DNA of 64,000 bases from Cardiobacterium hominis (GCF_900637305.1 NZ_LR134365.1:1047501-1111500); one strand, 5' to 3'; counted from the first letter of the stretch, positions 31,161-43,576 are shown. Notes: generated by a model not told the origin, from the sequence alone. A program made the numbers and translations.

Positions 31161-31520
31161 CTTCTGTACCCCCATTTTTTGCCGGTCGCCGGTGCATTTC
31201 TGTGCGCACAAAATCAGCCACCCATCAAAATTTGATTATCATTTAGTTTAGATTTCTCATCTAAATAGCCGCATCATACCTGCCAGCGGCCACCATCACC
31301 AGCAGCACCTACACCCGCCGCTGCGCGCTCAACTCCGCCCCTCGCCCGCCGCCTCTTCGTGGGGGGTATCACATTTTTGCGATTTCCCAGTCAGCCGCCG
31401 CCCGTAGCGGGGGCGTGCGACGAATAAACACACCGAAAAGCGACGCGCATCGCAGTAGCAACGATGCAACGAAAATGAGCCGATATGGCTCTTTTTTTTG
31501 GATTTTTCTCCAAAGGAGCA
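31161..31520. other. non-coding stretch upstream of com
   Basis: I see no convincing gene. It holds a 7-bp dyad TTTAGAT-TTCTC-ATCTAAA at 31247-31265, an AT-rich part at 31,220-31,270 that may contain the com promoter, a GC-rich part, and a plus-strand terminator at 31,477. The short frames here show no start signals. Confidence 0.5.
31477..31499 (+). terminator. orphan rho-independent terminator
   Basis: GAGCC-GATAT-GGCTC followed by eight T. No plus-strand gene precedes it within the non-coding stretch, so it may end a small RNA or guard the array to its right. Confidence 0.65.
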
Positions 31521-31817
31521 GGGGGGTTGCGGGAAAAGTGTAATATCCGTAAAGCCCCATTTTTTGAGGGGCTATCGTTTTGTTATAAATGGATATTTGA
31601 GATTACAAAAAAGTGTAATATTTTGTAACCAAAAGTGTAATCTGGCGTAAGCGATTGTTTTTAATAGACGCTCAAATTACAAAAAAAAGTGTAATCTGCT
31701 TACACTTTAATTACACTTTTCTTACACTTTGCCGTTCTGGAATTTCCCTTTGTTTTTATGTGGTTGGAGGCGATTTTTCGGATTTTTACAGTTATTACAC
31801 TTTTCCCGCGACCCCCC
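31521..31817. repeat. iteron-like array inside a 25-bp inverted repeat
   Basis: Eight copies of AAAGTGTAA lie within 300 bases. Four point rightward (31534, 31609, 31631, 31685) and four leftward (about 31700, 31710, 31722, 31794). Most extend to AAAAGTGTAAT, often with GTAA following 5-6 bases later. The outer copies are part of a 25-base inverted repeat (31521-31545 and 31793-31817) with one mismatch. There is no coding potential inside. It resembles an origin with iterons, a regulator array or a small non-autonomous element; no target duplication is evident. Confidence 0.7.
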
Positions 31818-31843
31818 AAGACTTTTGGGAGCATTTCGCGCCC

Positions 31844-31871
31844 CGCGCGTACGCGCGTACGCGCGTGTGCG
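31844..31871. repeat. alternating GCGCGTAC repeat
   Basis: About 28 bases of alternating pyrimidine-purine sequence built on CGCGCGTA, a Z-DNA-prone composition, just beyond the iteron-like array. No gene is involved. Confidence 0.5.
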
Positions 31872-32009
31872 TCGTGTCGTATTACATCGTGACGTAAATA
31901 GCATTCTTGGGGATATTGTGGGGGGCAGAGAAAAGGATGCAGTTTTCAGATATATGATTTCATTAGGTTATACTCGAACTTTACGGTCCCTCCGGGCCTA
32001 CCACAAATC

Positions 32010-32042
32010 ATAAAAAAAACCGCCGTAACGGCGGTTTTTTTT
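32010..32042. terminator. rho-independent terminator downstream of gatA
   Basis: AAAACCGCC-GTAA-GGCGGTTTT with A-runs and T-runs on both sides. On the minus strand it follows the gatA stop at 32054 closely, so the gatCA transcript ends here without gatB. Confidence 0.85.
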
Positions 32043-32053
32043 GTGTCTGCGGT

Positions 32054-34954
<2,901 letters not shown>

Positions 34955-34964
34955 CCAGTCGCGC

Positions 34965-35921
34965 ATGAGTTTTTATTCCATGCCGGAATCGCAGACGCCG
35001 CCGCAGTTGCGTCTGCGGCCCGTGCTGCTGGTGCTGGTCTGTGCCGTGGTGTTGTTGACGCTGACGCAGCGCACTGGCTGGCTTTCCCGTCCTTATGCCT
35101 GGGTACACGACGGCGTGTATGCGCCGGTGCGCACCGCGCTGCATGCGCCGCTGCAATGGACGCAGCACGGCTGGCAGGTGTTTGCCGAGAAGCAGGATGA
35201 ACACGCGCTGCTCCTGCAACAGCAGCAGGAGAATCAGGAATTGCGCGCGCAGGTGCAGTTGCTCGGGCATTTTCAGGCGGAGAACCGCCGCCTGCGCATG
35301 TTGATGGATTCTTTGCTGAACGTTACCGACCCGGTGCTGATTGCGGAGCTAAGCGATACTTCGATTGATGGCTATCGCGAGTCGGTAACGATTAACAAGG
35401 GCGAGCGCGACGGGGTGTACGTCAATCAGGCGGTCATTGATCCTTATGGTCTGGTCGGGCAGGTGGTGGAGGTTTTCTCGCGTGAGTCGCGCGTCATGCT
35501 CATTACCGATACCCGCAGCCGTGTGCCGGTTTATGTCGCGCGCACGCAGCAGCGCACGCTGGTTTCCGGCAGTAATGGTTACGGCTCGCTGGAGATGCCA
35601 ATGTTGCGCGCCGACAGCGATATTCAGGTGGGCGACCGCCTGGTGAGTTCGGGTCTTGGCGGCATTTTCCCGCGCGGTTATCCGGTGGCCGAGGTCACGG
35701 CGATTGAACGCGATGCGCGTGCCGCCTCGATGACGGTACGCCTGCGCCCGCTCGCCCATTTGCAGTCAATGCTGGAGGTATTGCTGCTGGATCAACGCCA
35801 TATTGCGTACCCGCCGCAGGCGGTAGTGCCGGTCGGCCCGCCGGTGCCGGAAGCGCTCAGCAAGAACGCCGAGGAAAAAGACGCGGCAGCGACGGCGGAG
35901 AAACCCCATGCGGATGCGTAG
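34965..35921 (+). CDS. mreC: rod shape-determining protein MreC
   Basis: The gene encodes 318 residues: a short cytoplasmic N-terminus, one membrane anchor (about 18-36), a coiled coil (about 75-110) and a periplasmic beta-domain pair with the family phrase NQAVIDPYGLVGQVVEV. A Pro/Ala/Glu-rich tail follows. MreC links MreB to PBP2. It starts 10 bases after mreB and overlaps mreD by 14 bases. Confidence 0.95.
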   Translation: MSFYSMPESQTPPQLRLRPVLLVLVCAVVLLTLTQRTGWLSRPYAWVHDGVYAPVRTALHAPLQWTQHGWQVFAEKQDEHALLLQQQQENQELRAQVQLLGHFQAENRRLRMLMDSLLNVTDPVLIAELSDTSIDGYRESVTINKGERDGVYVNQAVIDPYGLVGQVVEVFSRESRVMLITDTRSRVPVYVARTQQRTLVSGSNGYGSLEMPMLRADSDIQVGDRLVSSGLGGIFPRGYPVAEVTAIERDARAASMTVRLRPLAHLQSMLEVLLLDQRHIAYPPQAVVPVGPPVPEALSKNAEEKDAAATAEKPHADA

Positions 35922-36393
35922 TACGACGCCCCTCGGCGGGCTGTTTCTCGCGCTGTGGGCGCTGATGGTCGGCGCCGATTATTACGCGCCGTGGTTCGTC
36001 CTGCCCGATGTGGTAATGGTGACCGCGCTTTATGTTTTTCTCTTTATTCCGCAACTGCCGCTGTGGCGCTGGCTGTTGCCAACCAGTCTGTTGATGGATG
36101 TCGCCTCCGGCAGCCCTTTCGGTTTTCATGCGCTTTTTTATGCGCTTGCCGCGCTGATGGCGCTGCCGTTTCCCAATATTTGGCGCATGGCCGCGCCGAT
36201 TGTCAGCGTGCTGGTCTTGGGCGTGCTCGCTTTCGCCCTGCAAGTGGTGCGCTGTCTGCTCTTTTTCTTGTGGCAGGGGGTACCCGCGCCGCCCGGCTGG
36301 CTGTGGGGCGGGCTGCTCTCGCTGCTGCTGTTGCCTATCCTGCGCTGGTTCGCTGACCGCAGCGCGCAGCGCATTCTCGGAGTGGCGCGATGA
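35908..36393 (+). CDS. mreD: rod shape-determining protein MreD
   Basis: The gene encodes 161 residues with five to six hydrophobic segments, typical of MreD (about 160 residues). It is an inner membrane protein working with MreC and RodA. It overlaps mreC by 14 bases and mrdA by 4 (ATGA), which supports one operon. Confidence 0.93.
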   Translation: MRMRSTTPLGGLFLALWALMVGADYYAPWFVLPDVVMVTALYVFLFIPQLPLWRWLLPTSLLMDVASGSPFGFHALFYALAALMALPFPNIWRMAAPIVSVLVLGVLAFALQVVRCLLFFLWQGVPAPPGWLWGGLLSLLLLPILRWFADRSAQRILGVAR

Positions 36394-38279
36394 AACGCTG
36401 GCGCGCCGACCCGTTGAGCGAAGGCGAACAGGGCGATATCGAGGCCAAGCTGCAGCAATCTTTTTCCCGCCGCATTTTTCTCTCTGCCGCGCTGGTCTTT
36501 GCCGGTTTCTTGGGGCTGTTTGTGCGCATGGGTTATTTGCAGGTGCTGCGTTATGACTACTACCGCACCCGCTCGCAGAGTAACCGCATGCGCCTCAAGG
36601 CTATCGTGCCGGAGCGCGGCACGATTTTTGACCGCAAAGGCAGGGCGCTGACCGAGAACATCCTGCGCTACCGTGTCATCATCAGCCCGTCGCAGACGGT
36701 GAACGTGCGCGAGACGGTCGATGCGGTCGATGAAATCCTGCCGCTCTTGCCAGAGGAGCGCGAGCGCTTCTTCCGTCTTTATAAGCAGACGCGCCGCTAT
36801 GAGTCGGCGGTGCTGAAGGCGTCCATCAGCGAGCAGGATTATTACCGCCTTGCGGTGCAGTTGTACCGCTTGCCGGGGGTATCGGTCGAGGAATATTACG
36901 AGCGCTACTATCCTTACGGCGAGCTGGCGGCGCACGTCATCGGCTACACCAACCGCATCAGCGAAGAAGATTTGGAAACGCTCAACCCGGACGACTACCG
37001 CGGCCTGCAATATATCGGCCGATCCGGCATCGAGCAGCAGTATGAAGAGCGCCTGCGCGGTAAGCCCGGCTACCAGCAGGTCGAGACTGACGCCAACGGC
37101 AACATCGTCCGCCTCATGCGCGAGCAACCGGCGGTGCGCGGCCAGGACATCTATTTAAGTCTGGACATTGAATTGCAGGCGTTCATTTACCACGCGCTCG
37201 GCGATTACCGCGGTTCATCGGTGATGATTGACCCGCAGACGGGCGAGGTGCTGGCGATGGTGAGCAAGCCCGGCTTTGATTCTAACCTCTTTGCGCGCGG
37301 CATCAGCCAGCGCCAGTACAAGCGCTTGCAGGAAGACCCGCACGGCCCGATGTACGACCGCGCGCTGAAAGGGCGCTACCCGCCCGGCTCGGTCATCAAG
37401 CCGTTTATGAGCCTTGCCGGTTACCACTACGGCGTTTTCACCCCTTACACCCGCGTCAATTGCCCCGGCTACTTCCGCGTTCCCGGCGCGGCGCGGCGTT
37501 TTCATTGCTGGAATCGGCACGGGCACGGCTCAGTCAATGCCGACCGCGCCATGGCACAATCTTGCGACGTTTACTACTACCACCTCGGCTACCAGCTCGG
37601 CATCGAGCGCATCGCCGAGTTTGCCAGCCACTTCCGCCTCGGCATCCCGACCGGCATCGACATGCCGGACGAAGGCAGCGGCGTGGTGCCGACGCGCGAG
37701 TGGAAACAAAAGCGCTTCAAAACGCAGTGGTACATCGGCGATACCATCAACTGCAGCATCGGCCAGGGCTTTTTCACCACTACGCCGCTGCAACTCGCCT
37801 ACATGACCGCGCTTATCGCCCGCGACGGTAGCGAATTCACGCCGCGCCTGTTGCGCAAAGTCTATGACCCGGAAAGCGCGACGGCAGTCGAACTGAAAGC
37901 GCCGCTCGCCACCGGCAAAGTCGCCGTCTATGAGCCGGGCATCTGGAATACCGTGCGGCAAGACATGATGAACGTCATCCACAGCACCTACGGCACGGCG
38001 CGCAACATCTCGCGCGGCCTCACCTACCGTATGGCGGGCAAATCCGGCACCGTGCAAGTCGTCTCCTTCAAAACCGAGCGCCGCGTGCACGTGCACGAAC
38101 TGGGCGCAGAAGAACAGGACAACGCGATGTTCATCGCCTTCGCCCCCGCTGACAAACCGCGCCTTGCCATCAGTATGGTGGTGGAGCGCGGCGGCGGCGG
38201 CAGCTCGACCGCAGCACCCTTAGTGCGACAAATCTCAGACTATTACCTGCAGGGAATGAACCATGTTGCTGATGCATGA
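36390..38279 (+). CDS. mrdA: penicillin-binding protein 2
   Basis: The gene encodes 629 residues: one N-terminal anchor (about 29-50), the pedestal domain, and the transpeptidase domain with SVIK (334-337, catalytic S334), SCD (391-393) and KSGT (551-554). PBP2 cross-links peptidoglycan made by RodA during elongation. It overlaps mreD by ATGA and rodA by 17 bases. Confidence 0.96.
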   Translation: MKRWRADPLSEGEQGDIEAKLQQSFSRRIFLSAALVFAGFLGLFVRMGYLQVLRYDYYRTRSQSNRMRLKAIVPERGTIFDRKGRALTENILRYRVIISPSQTVNVRETVDAVDEILPLLPEERERFFRLYKQTRRYESAVLKASISEQDYYRLAVQLYRLPGVSVEEYYERYYPYGELAAHVIGYTNRISEEDLETLNPDDYRGLQYIGRSGIEQQYEERLRGKPGYQQVETDANGNIVRLMREQPAVRGQDIYLSLDIELQAFIYHALGDYRGSSVMIDPQTGEVLAMVSKPGFDSNLFARGISQRQYKRLQEDPHGPMYDRALKGRYPPGSVIKPFMSLAGYHYGVFTPYTRVNCPGYFRVPGAARRFHCWNRHGHGSVNADRAMAQSCDVYYYHLGYQLGIERIAEFASHFRLGIPTGIDMPDEGSGVVPTREWKQKRFKTQWYIGDTINCSIGQGFFTTTPLQLAYMTALIARDGSEFTPRLLRKVYDPESATAVELKAPLATGKVAVYEPGIWNTVRQDMMNVIHSTYGTARNISRGLTYRMAGKSGTVQVVSFKTERRVHVHELGAEEQDNAMFIAFAPADKPRLAISMVVERGGGGSSTAAPLVRQISDYYLQGMNHVADA

Positions 38280-39402
38280 CGTGCGCAAAAAAACCATATG
38301 GCAGATGGTGGGCGAATGGCTGCGCCGCATCGACATCCCGATGCTGCTCGGCCTCTTGACGCTGATGGGCGGCAGCCTGCTCATCCTGCGCAGCGCCGGC
38401 AGCAGCGACGAAGGCATCCTGATGCGACAAACCCTGCGCTTCGCCGCCTCTTTCGGCGTACTGCTCGCCATCGTCGCCATCCCGCCGCGCTACATCCGCC
38501 GCCTGACTGCTCCCGCCTACTGGCTGACCCTCATCCTCCTCGTCCTCGTCCTCCTGCTCGGCAGCAAGGCGGGCGGCGCCCAACGCTGGCTCAACATTGG
38601 CATCGCCCGCATCCAGCCCTCCGAACTGGCAAAACTCACCATCCCGCTGATGGTCGCCTGGCTTGTCACCGTGCGCGTCGCCGTGCCGGGCATCGGCAGC
38701 GTCATCCTCGCCCTGCTCATCATCGCCGTCCCCGGCCTGCTCATCCTGATGGAGCCTGACCTCGGCACCGCGCTCCTGGTGAGCGCTTCCGGCTTCATCA
38801 CCCTCTTCCTCGCCGGCATGCCGCGCTGGATTATGCTCGTCGGCGGTGCGCTCGCCGCCATTGCCCTGCCGCTCTTCTGGATGTTCGGCATCAAGGACTA
38901 CCAGCGCGACCGCGTGCTGACCCTGTTTAACCCCGAAGCCGACCCCTTCGGCAACGGCTACCACATCATCCAGTCGAAAATCGCCATCGGCTCTGGCGGC
39001 CTCTTTGGCAAAGGCTACATGCAGGGCACGCAGTCGCAACTCGAATTCCTGCCCGAATCCAGCACCGACTTCATCTTCGCGGTCATCGCCGAAGAAACCG
39101 GCCTCATCGGCGTTGGCGTCCTCCTCATCTGCTACGGCCTTATCATTGCACGCGGCCTCTACCTCGCGCTGCACCTCTCCGACCGTTTCGCCCGCATCAT
39201 GGTGGCGAGCATCCTGCTCACCCTCTTTATCAACGTCTTCGTCAATATCGGCATGGTGAGCGGCATCCTGCCGGTCGTCGGCCTGCCGCTGGCGATGATT
39301 AGCTACGGCGGCAGCTCCATCCTGTCGCTGATGGCGGGCTTTGCGCTCGCGATGAACCTCGCTGGCGGCTTCCGCGAAAACCAAGATGAGGAACACCTAT
39401 GA
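38263..39402 (+). CDS. mrdB: rod shape-determining glycosyltransferase RodA
   Basis: The gene encodes 379 residues of the SEDS family with about ten membrane spans. Family motifs include GGAQRWLNIGI, LEFLPESSTDFIFAVIAEE and the C-terminal PVVGLPLAMISYGGSS. RodA polymerises glycan strands with PBP2. The ATG lies inside the end of mrdA; an ATG three codons later is also possible. Confidence 0.96.
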   Translation: MLLMHDVRKKTIWQMVGEWLRRIDIPMLLGLLTLMGGSLLILRSAGSSDEGILMRQTLRFAASFGVLLAIVAIPPRYIRRLTAPAYWLTLILLVLVLLLGSKAGGAQRWLNIGIARIQPSELAKLTIPLMVAWLVTVRVAVPGIGSVILALLIIAVPGLLILMEPDLGTALLVSASGFITLFLAGMPRWIMLVGGALAAIALPLFWMFGIKDYQRDRVLTLFNPEADPFGNGYHIIQSKIAIGSGGLFGKGYMQGTQSQLEFLPESSTDFIFAVIAEETGLIGVGVLLICYGLIIARGLYLALHLSDRFARIMVASILLTLFINVFVNIGMVSGILPVVGLPLAMISYGGSSILSLMAGFALAMNLAGGFRENQDEEHL

Positions 39403-40406
39403 AAAAACGCTGGCTCGCCTGCCTTGCCCTTGCGTGCAGCCTGACAGCCGTCGCCGAAACCTACGGCGACAACCCCGCCGCCGTCAAAATGATGCAAGAA
39501 TTGGCCGTCCGCGACGGCTACGACAGCGACTACCTGCAATCACTCTTGCTCGCCGTCTCGCGCGACGACAGCGTGCTCGAAAAAATCAGCCGTCCGGCGG
39601 AAAAAACCAAACCCTGGTACGAATACCGCAAAATCTTTGAAGACCAAGCGCGTACCGACGACGGCGTCGCCTTCTGGCGCGACAACGAAGCAGCACTGGT
39701 AAAGGCAGAAGCGCAGTACGGCGTTGACCCAGCAGTCATCGTTGCCATCCTCGGCGTCGAGACCCGTTACGGCAAAGTGAGCGGATCGACACCCGTGTGG
39801 CAGTCGCTTCTTACCTTATGTATAGACTATCCGCCACGCGCGCCATTTTTCTGCGAACAAACCGACTACTTCCTCCGCCTCGCCAAACGCGAAAACAAAA
39901 ATCCGCTCGCCATCAAAGGCTCCTATGCGGGCGCGATGGGCATGGCACAATTCATGCCCAGCAGCTACTACAACGACGCCGTTGATTACGACGGCGACGG
40001 CCGCGTGGACCTCTGGCACAGCCCGGCGGACGCCATCGGCAGCATCGCCCATTACCTGCAAGTACGCGGCTGGCAACCAGGCGGTCGCTACAAATACCAA
40101 TTACCGCTAGAACCGAACATTTCCGACTTCGGCAAAGACCACAAACCCGGCTACAAAATCGGCGCCATACTACAAGACGAACGCCTGAAAAATGACGTAG
40201 ATTTAATAAAAGAAATCGGCGATAATGCGGACGAAATGGTCGGAAGCCTAGTAGTTGACGCATCGGAGCAGGAAAAATCATGGTGGATAACCTATAACAA
40301 CTTCTACGTGGTCACCCGCTATAATGCGTCCCCGCTTTATGCCATGGCGGTTGGCGAACTTGCCGACCGAATCAGACACAAACGAGAGAGCAAATTGAGA
40401 CAATGA
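39399..40406 (+). CDS. mltB: lytic murein transglycosylase B
   Basis: The gene encodes 335 residues. A signal peptide ends near residue 19 (LTAVA); a cysteine at 8 and 13 lies within it, but no clear lipobox is present. The catalytic glutamate is E121 in ILGVETRYG, and SYAGAMGMAQFMPSSY is the second family motif. It cleaves glycan strands to 1,6-anhydro ends. ATGA overlap with rodA and with rlpA. Confidence 0.95.
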   Translation: MKKRWLACLALACSLTAVAETYGDNPAAVKMMQELAVRDGYDSDYLQSLLLAVSRDDSVLEKISRPAEKTKPWYEYRKIFEDQARTDDGVAFWRDNEAALVKAEAQYGVDPAVIVAILGVETRYGKVSGSTPVWQSLLTLCIDYPPRAPFFCEQTDYFLRLAKRENKNPLAIKGSYAGAMGMAQFMPSSYYNDAVDYDGDGRVDLWHSPADAIGSIAHYLQVRGWQPGGRYKYQLPLEPNISDFGKDHKPGYKIGAILQDERLKNDVDLIKEIGDNADEMVGSLVVDASEQEKSWWITYNNFYVVTRYNASPLYAMAVGELADRIRHKRESKLRQ

Positions 40407-41074
40407 ACGTAAAACAACTTCTGGTGCTGAGTATCGCAGCAACCGGCCTTGCCGCCCATGCGGAAATCGCGGCGGACAAAACCGGCGCTGCGCCGACCAC
40501 AGAACAGCAGGTGAATATCGTTAAAGTGATCGATTTTACCCATCCCCAAAAAACCGAAGCTTCCCAAGAAGCCAAAACCCGTGCGCTGCTCGCCGGCGAC
40601 GACAAAAAAGAGCTGCGCGACATCGAATTCGACCGACCCAACCTGCGCAAACTGGTGGACTACAATGCCAAGGGTGATGCCCTGGCCAAAGCAGGCGACG
40701 TTTACACCAAAAGCAGCGGCCGCAAAAGCTACAGCTACACCGTACTCGGCAAACGCTACCAAACCCTGGCCGACAGCAAAGGCTTTGAACAACAAGGCCC
40801 TGCTTCCTGGTACGGCAACCCCTTCCACGGACGCAAGACCGCTAACGGCGAAACCTACGACATGAACGAACTGACCGCAGCGCACAAAGAACTGCCGCTC
40901 GGCACCAAAGTAGAAGTAACCAACCTCTCCAACGGTCGCAAAGTCGTCGTCCGCATCAACGACCGCGGCCCCTTCCACGGCAACCGCGTACTTGACCTGT
41001 CGCGCGCCGCCGCGCAAGAACTCGGAACCCTGAACGCTGGCGTCGCCCAAGTCCAAATCCGCGCCCTACAATAG
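40403..41074 (+). CDS. rlpA: RlpA-family septal lytic transglycosylase
   Basis: The gene encodes 223 residues. A signal peptide ends near residue 20 (GLAAHA). The C-terminal double-psi beta-barrel (about 130-222) has GPASWYGNPFHGRKTANGE and VRINDRGPFHGNRVLDLS. RlpA removes glycan lacking peptides at the septum. Unlike E. coli RlpA, no lipobox cysteine is seen and there is no SPOR domain, so it is probably soluble in the periplasm. Confidence 0.92.
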   Translation: MNVKQLLVLSIAATGLAAHAEIAADKTGAAPTTEQQVNIVKVIDFTHPQKTEASQEAKTRALLAGDDKKELRDIEFDRPNLRKLVDYNAKGDALAKAGDVYTKSSGRKSYSYTVLGKRYQTLADSKGFEQQGPASWYGNPFHGRKTANGETYDMNELTAAHKELPLGTKVEVTNLSNGRKVVVRINDRGPFHGNRVLDLSRAAAQELGTLNAGVAQVQIRALQ

Positions 41075-41082
41075 GAACCGAG

Positions 41083-42207
41083 ATGCACGCCATCCTCCGA
41101 CTGTTCACCCTCATCATCGCCGCTGTTTACAGCGGCGTTGTCTTTGCCCAGGCCGCACCGGAACTGCCGGTCAAAAGCTACATCCTGATGGATGCGGCGA
41201 GCGGACAAACCCTGGTCGGCAAAAACGCCGACGAAAAACTGCCGCCGGCTAGCATCACCAAACTGATGACCGCCTACCTCGTCGTCGAAGCGCTCGATAG
41301 CGGCAAACTGACGATGGAAACGCCGATTACCGTCAGCCAGAACGCCTACAAACAAGAAGGCTCGCGCATGTTCATCGAAGTGAACAAACAAGTGCGGGTC
41401 GAAGACCTGCTGCAAGGGCTGATCGTCCAGTCGGGCAACGACGCGGCCATGGCGCTGGCCGAATACCTCGGTGGTTCGACCGAAGGCTTCACCGGTATGA
41501 TGAACCGCAAAGCGGCCGAGCTTGGCATGAAAGACACCCACTACACCAACCCGACCGGCCTGCCTGATCCCCAGCACTACACCACCGCGCGCGACATCGC
41601 TATCCTCTCGCGCCACATCATCAACGACCACCCGCAGTACTACCACTACTACGGACAAAAAAGCTACACCTACAACAAAATCAAACAGGACAACCGCAAC
41701 CGCCTGCTGTGGCGCAACGCCAGCATTGACGGCCTGAAAACCGGACACACCAAAGAAGCGGGCTACTGCCTCGCCAGCTCCGAAAAACGCGGCGACATCC
41801 GCTTCATCGCCGTCGTCCTCGGCGCCGACAAAGAAAGCGACCGTTACGACGCCTCGCAGGCACTCTTCAACTACGGCTTTGCCCAATTTGAAGAAGCCGT
41901 CGTCCTGCAAGCCGGACAAAAGCTCGCTACCGCGCCCGTTTACAAAGGCAAAACCAACGAAGTGAACGTGCGCCCGCAGCACGAAGTCAAACTGCTGCTG
42001 CCCGTTGGCGAGCGCAGCAAAGCTGTCGCCGCGCTTGACCTGCAAACCCCGCTCGTCGCCCCCATCCGCGAAGGACAAGAACTCGGCACCATCCGCATCC
42101 GCATCGGCGACAAAATCTATGCCACCCTGCCGGCGGTCGCTGCCGAACCCGTTGAAGAAGCGGGCTTCTTCAAGCGCATGTGGCACAGCATCAAACTGCT
42201 GTTCTGA
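41083..42207 (+). CDS. dacA: D-alanyl-D-alanine carboxypeptidase (PBP5/6 type)
   Basis: The gene encodes 374 residues. A signal peptide ends near residue 23. Active-site motifs are SITK (57-60), SGN (117-119) and KTG (219-221). The C-terminal amphipathic helix ([15 protein letters not shown]) anchors it to the inner membrane. It removes the terminal D-Ala from pentapeptides. It overlaps lipB by one base (TGATG). Confidence 0.96.
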   Translation: MHAILRLFTLIIAAVYSGVVFAQAAPELPVKSYILMDAASGQTLVGKNADEKLPPASITKLMTAYLVVEALDSGKLTMETPITVSQNAYKQEGSRMFIEVNKQVRVEDLLQGLIVQSGNDAAMALAEYLGGSTEGFTGMMNRKAAELGMKDTHYTNPTGLPDPQHYTTARDIAILSRHIINDHPQYYHYYGQKSYTYNKIKQDNRNRLLWRNASIDGLKTGHTKEAGYCLASSEKRGDIRFIAVVLGADKESDRYDASQALFNYGFAQFEEAVVLQAGQKLATAPVYKGKTNEVNVRPQHEVKLLLPVGERSKAVAALDLQTPLVAPIREGQELGTIRIRIGDKIYATLPAVAAEPVEEAGFFKRMWHSIKLLF

Positions 42208-42827
42208 TGCAAATCCATAACCTCGGCCTGCGTCCGTATCAGGAAATCTGGGATGCCATGCGCGCCTACACCGCCGCGCGCGACGCGACGAGCGAAGACC
42301 AAATCTGGCTGGTACAACACCCGCCCGTTTATACCCAGGGACAGGCGGGCAAACCCGAACACCTGCTGGCGCCGGGCGACATCCCCGTCATCCAGATAGA
42401 CCGTGGCGGACAAATCACCTACCACGGCCCCGGGCAGACCGTAATGTACCTGTTGCTCGACATTCGCCGCGCCGGCATCGGTATCCGCGCGCTGGTCAGC
42501 CTCATTGAAGAAAGCGTCATCGGCTTCCTGCAAGAACAGGGCATTCGCGCCCAATCGCGTGCCGACGCCCCCGGCGTTTACGTGGACGGCAAAAAAATCG
42601 CCTCGCTCGGCCTACGGGTGCGTGGCGGCTGCACCTACCACGGCGTCGCGCTGAATGTGGACATGAATCTCGAACCCTTTAGCCGCATCAACCCCTGCGG
42701 CCTTGTTGGCATGCAAATGACCCAACTGCGCGACCTTGGCGTCGCGCTCGATGCAGACGCGGCAGGAGCAGCACTCGCCGCCCGTTTCCAGCGAATATGG
42801 CTTGCAAAAACAGCGCCTAGCCTGTAA
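42207..42827 (+). CDS. lipB: octanoyltransferase LipB
   Basis: From [15 protein letters not shown] the gene encodes 206 residues. The catalytic pair is K130 (GKKIASLG) and C164 (NPCGLVGMQ); the [12 protein letters not shown] motif is present. It moves octanoyl groups from acyl carrier protein to lipoyl domains. lipA is not adjacent in this window. Start chosen for the TGATG overlap with dacA. Confidence 0.96.
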   Translation: MQIHNLGLRPYQEIWDAMRAYTAARDATSEDQIWLVQHPPVYTQGQAGKPEHLLAPGDIPVIQIDRGGQITYHGPGQTVMYLLLDIRRAGIGIRALVSLIEESVIGFLQEQGIRAQSRADAPGVYVDGKKIASLGLRVRGGCTYHGVALNVDMNLEPFSRINPCGLVGMQMTQLRDLGVALDADAAGAALAARFQRIWLAKTAPSL

Positions 42828-42878
42828 CATCGCGCGGTTCTTCCAGCCTTAAACCCCCGAATTTTTAGGAGACATCCC

Positions 42879-43127
42879 ATGAAAAAAGACATCCACCCGA
42901 ACTACCGCCCGGTGGTCTTCCAGGACAACAGCGCCGATTTCGCCTTCCTGACCAAATCTACCGTTGAAACCAAAGAAACCATCACCTGGACGGACGGCAA
43001 AGAATACCCGCTGGTGCGCGTTGATATCAGCAGCCAGTCCCACCCGTTTTATACCGGCAAACAGAACATTGTGGATACCGCTGGCCGCGTTGACCGCTTC
43101 AAACGCAAATATGGCAAGAAAAGCTAA
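42879..43127 (+). CDS. rpmE2: ribosomal protein L31 type B
   Basis: The gene encodes 82 residues. [20 protein letters not shown] and [11 protein letters not shown] identify bL31. It lacks the CxxC zinc pair, so it is the zinc-independent type B form, usually made under zinc limitation. AGGAGA precedes the ATG. It is followed by a strong terminator. Confidence 0.96.
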   Translation: MKKDIHPNYRPVVFQDNSADFAFLTKSTVETKETITWTDGKEYPLVRVDISSQSHPFYTGKQNIVDTAGRVDRFKRKYGKKS

Positions 43128-43131
43128 GCGC

Positions 43132-43178
43132 CACCCCAAAGAAAAAGCCCGCATAATGCGGGCTTTTTCTTTGGGGTG
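43132..43178. terminator. long perfect hairpin terminator after rpmE2
   Basis: A perfect stem of 23 bases per arm (CACCCCAAAGAAAAAGCCC with its complement and beyond) around a single A. A and T runs inside the arms make it a bidirectional rho-independent terminator. Confidence 0.9.
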
Positions 43179-43324
43179 TTTTGTCTAGCCATCTCCTAGG
43201 GGCTGTTTACAATTCAGCGAACTAGCCCCTCTCTCGCTACGCGAGCAATGCTTGTCCCTGTGGGAGAGGGGTTGGGGTGAGGGCAGCAAACGATTGAAAA
43301 ATCGAAATTTCATCTCGTAAGCGG

Positions 43325-43431
43325 CATTGTCCACCCCCTCCCCGACCCTCCCCCGGGCTCCATGCAAAATGCGGACGCATTTTGCATGGGTACCCGCCCG
43401 CTGCGGGCTTCGCCCTGCGGGGGAGGGGGAT
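43325..43431. repeat. GC-rich dispersed element with inner palindrome
   Basis: CCCTCCCC at the left and GGGGGAGGGGG at the right enclose CCATGCAAAATGCG-GA-CGCATTTTGCATGG (43,360-43,389), a perfect 14-bp palindrome. Related C-run/G-run elements are at 14,018 and 53,027. Confidence 0.55.
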
Positions 43432-43540
43432 GTCTCAATTGTCAGCACGCCCTAACGCTTCATACGGTGTTGCGCCACCTGAACGGGCGCCCGCGCTGTC
43501 TTCGACAATGCGTCTTGTCTGAGGCTTGCGGTGTATCGCT

Positions 43541-43576
43541 TAAAAGAAAACCCGCCGTAGCGGGGTTTCTTTTTAA
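43541..43576. terminator. rho-independent terminator
   Basis: GAAAACCCGC-CGTA-GCGGGGTTTC with A-run and T-run on either side. In the leftward direction it follows the L,D-transpeptidase gene at a distance of about 145 bases. Confidence 0.75.

Noticed and set aside
31369..31560. 63-residue leftward frame (and the 80-residue rightward frame at 31,655-31,897)
   Set aside because: Both contain the same YYTFPATP peptide only because they cross the two arms of the 25-bp inverted repeat; no start signals.
38170..39396. 408-residue leftward frame opposite rodA
   Set aside because: Antisense shadow, extremely Asp/Glu/His-rich; RodA on the plus strand is certain.
40855..42186. 443-residue leftward frame opposite dacA and rlpA
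   Set aside because: Antisense shadow of two recognised genes.
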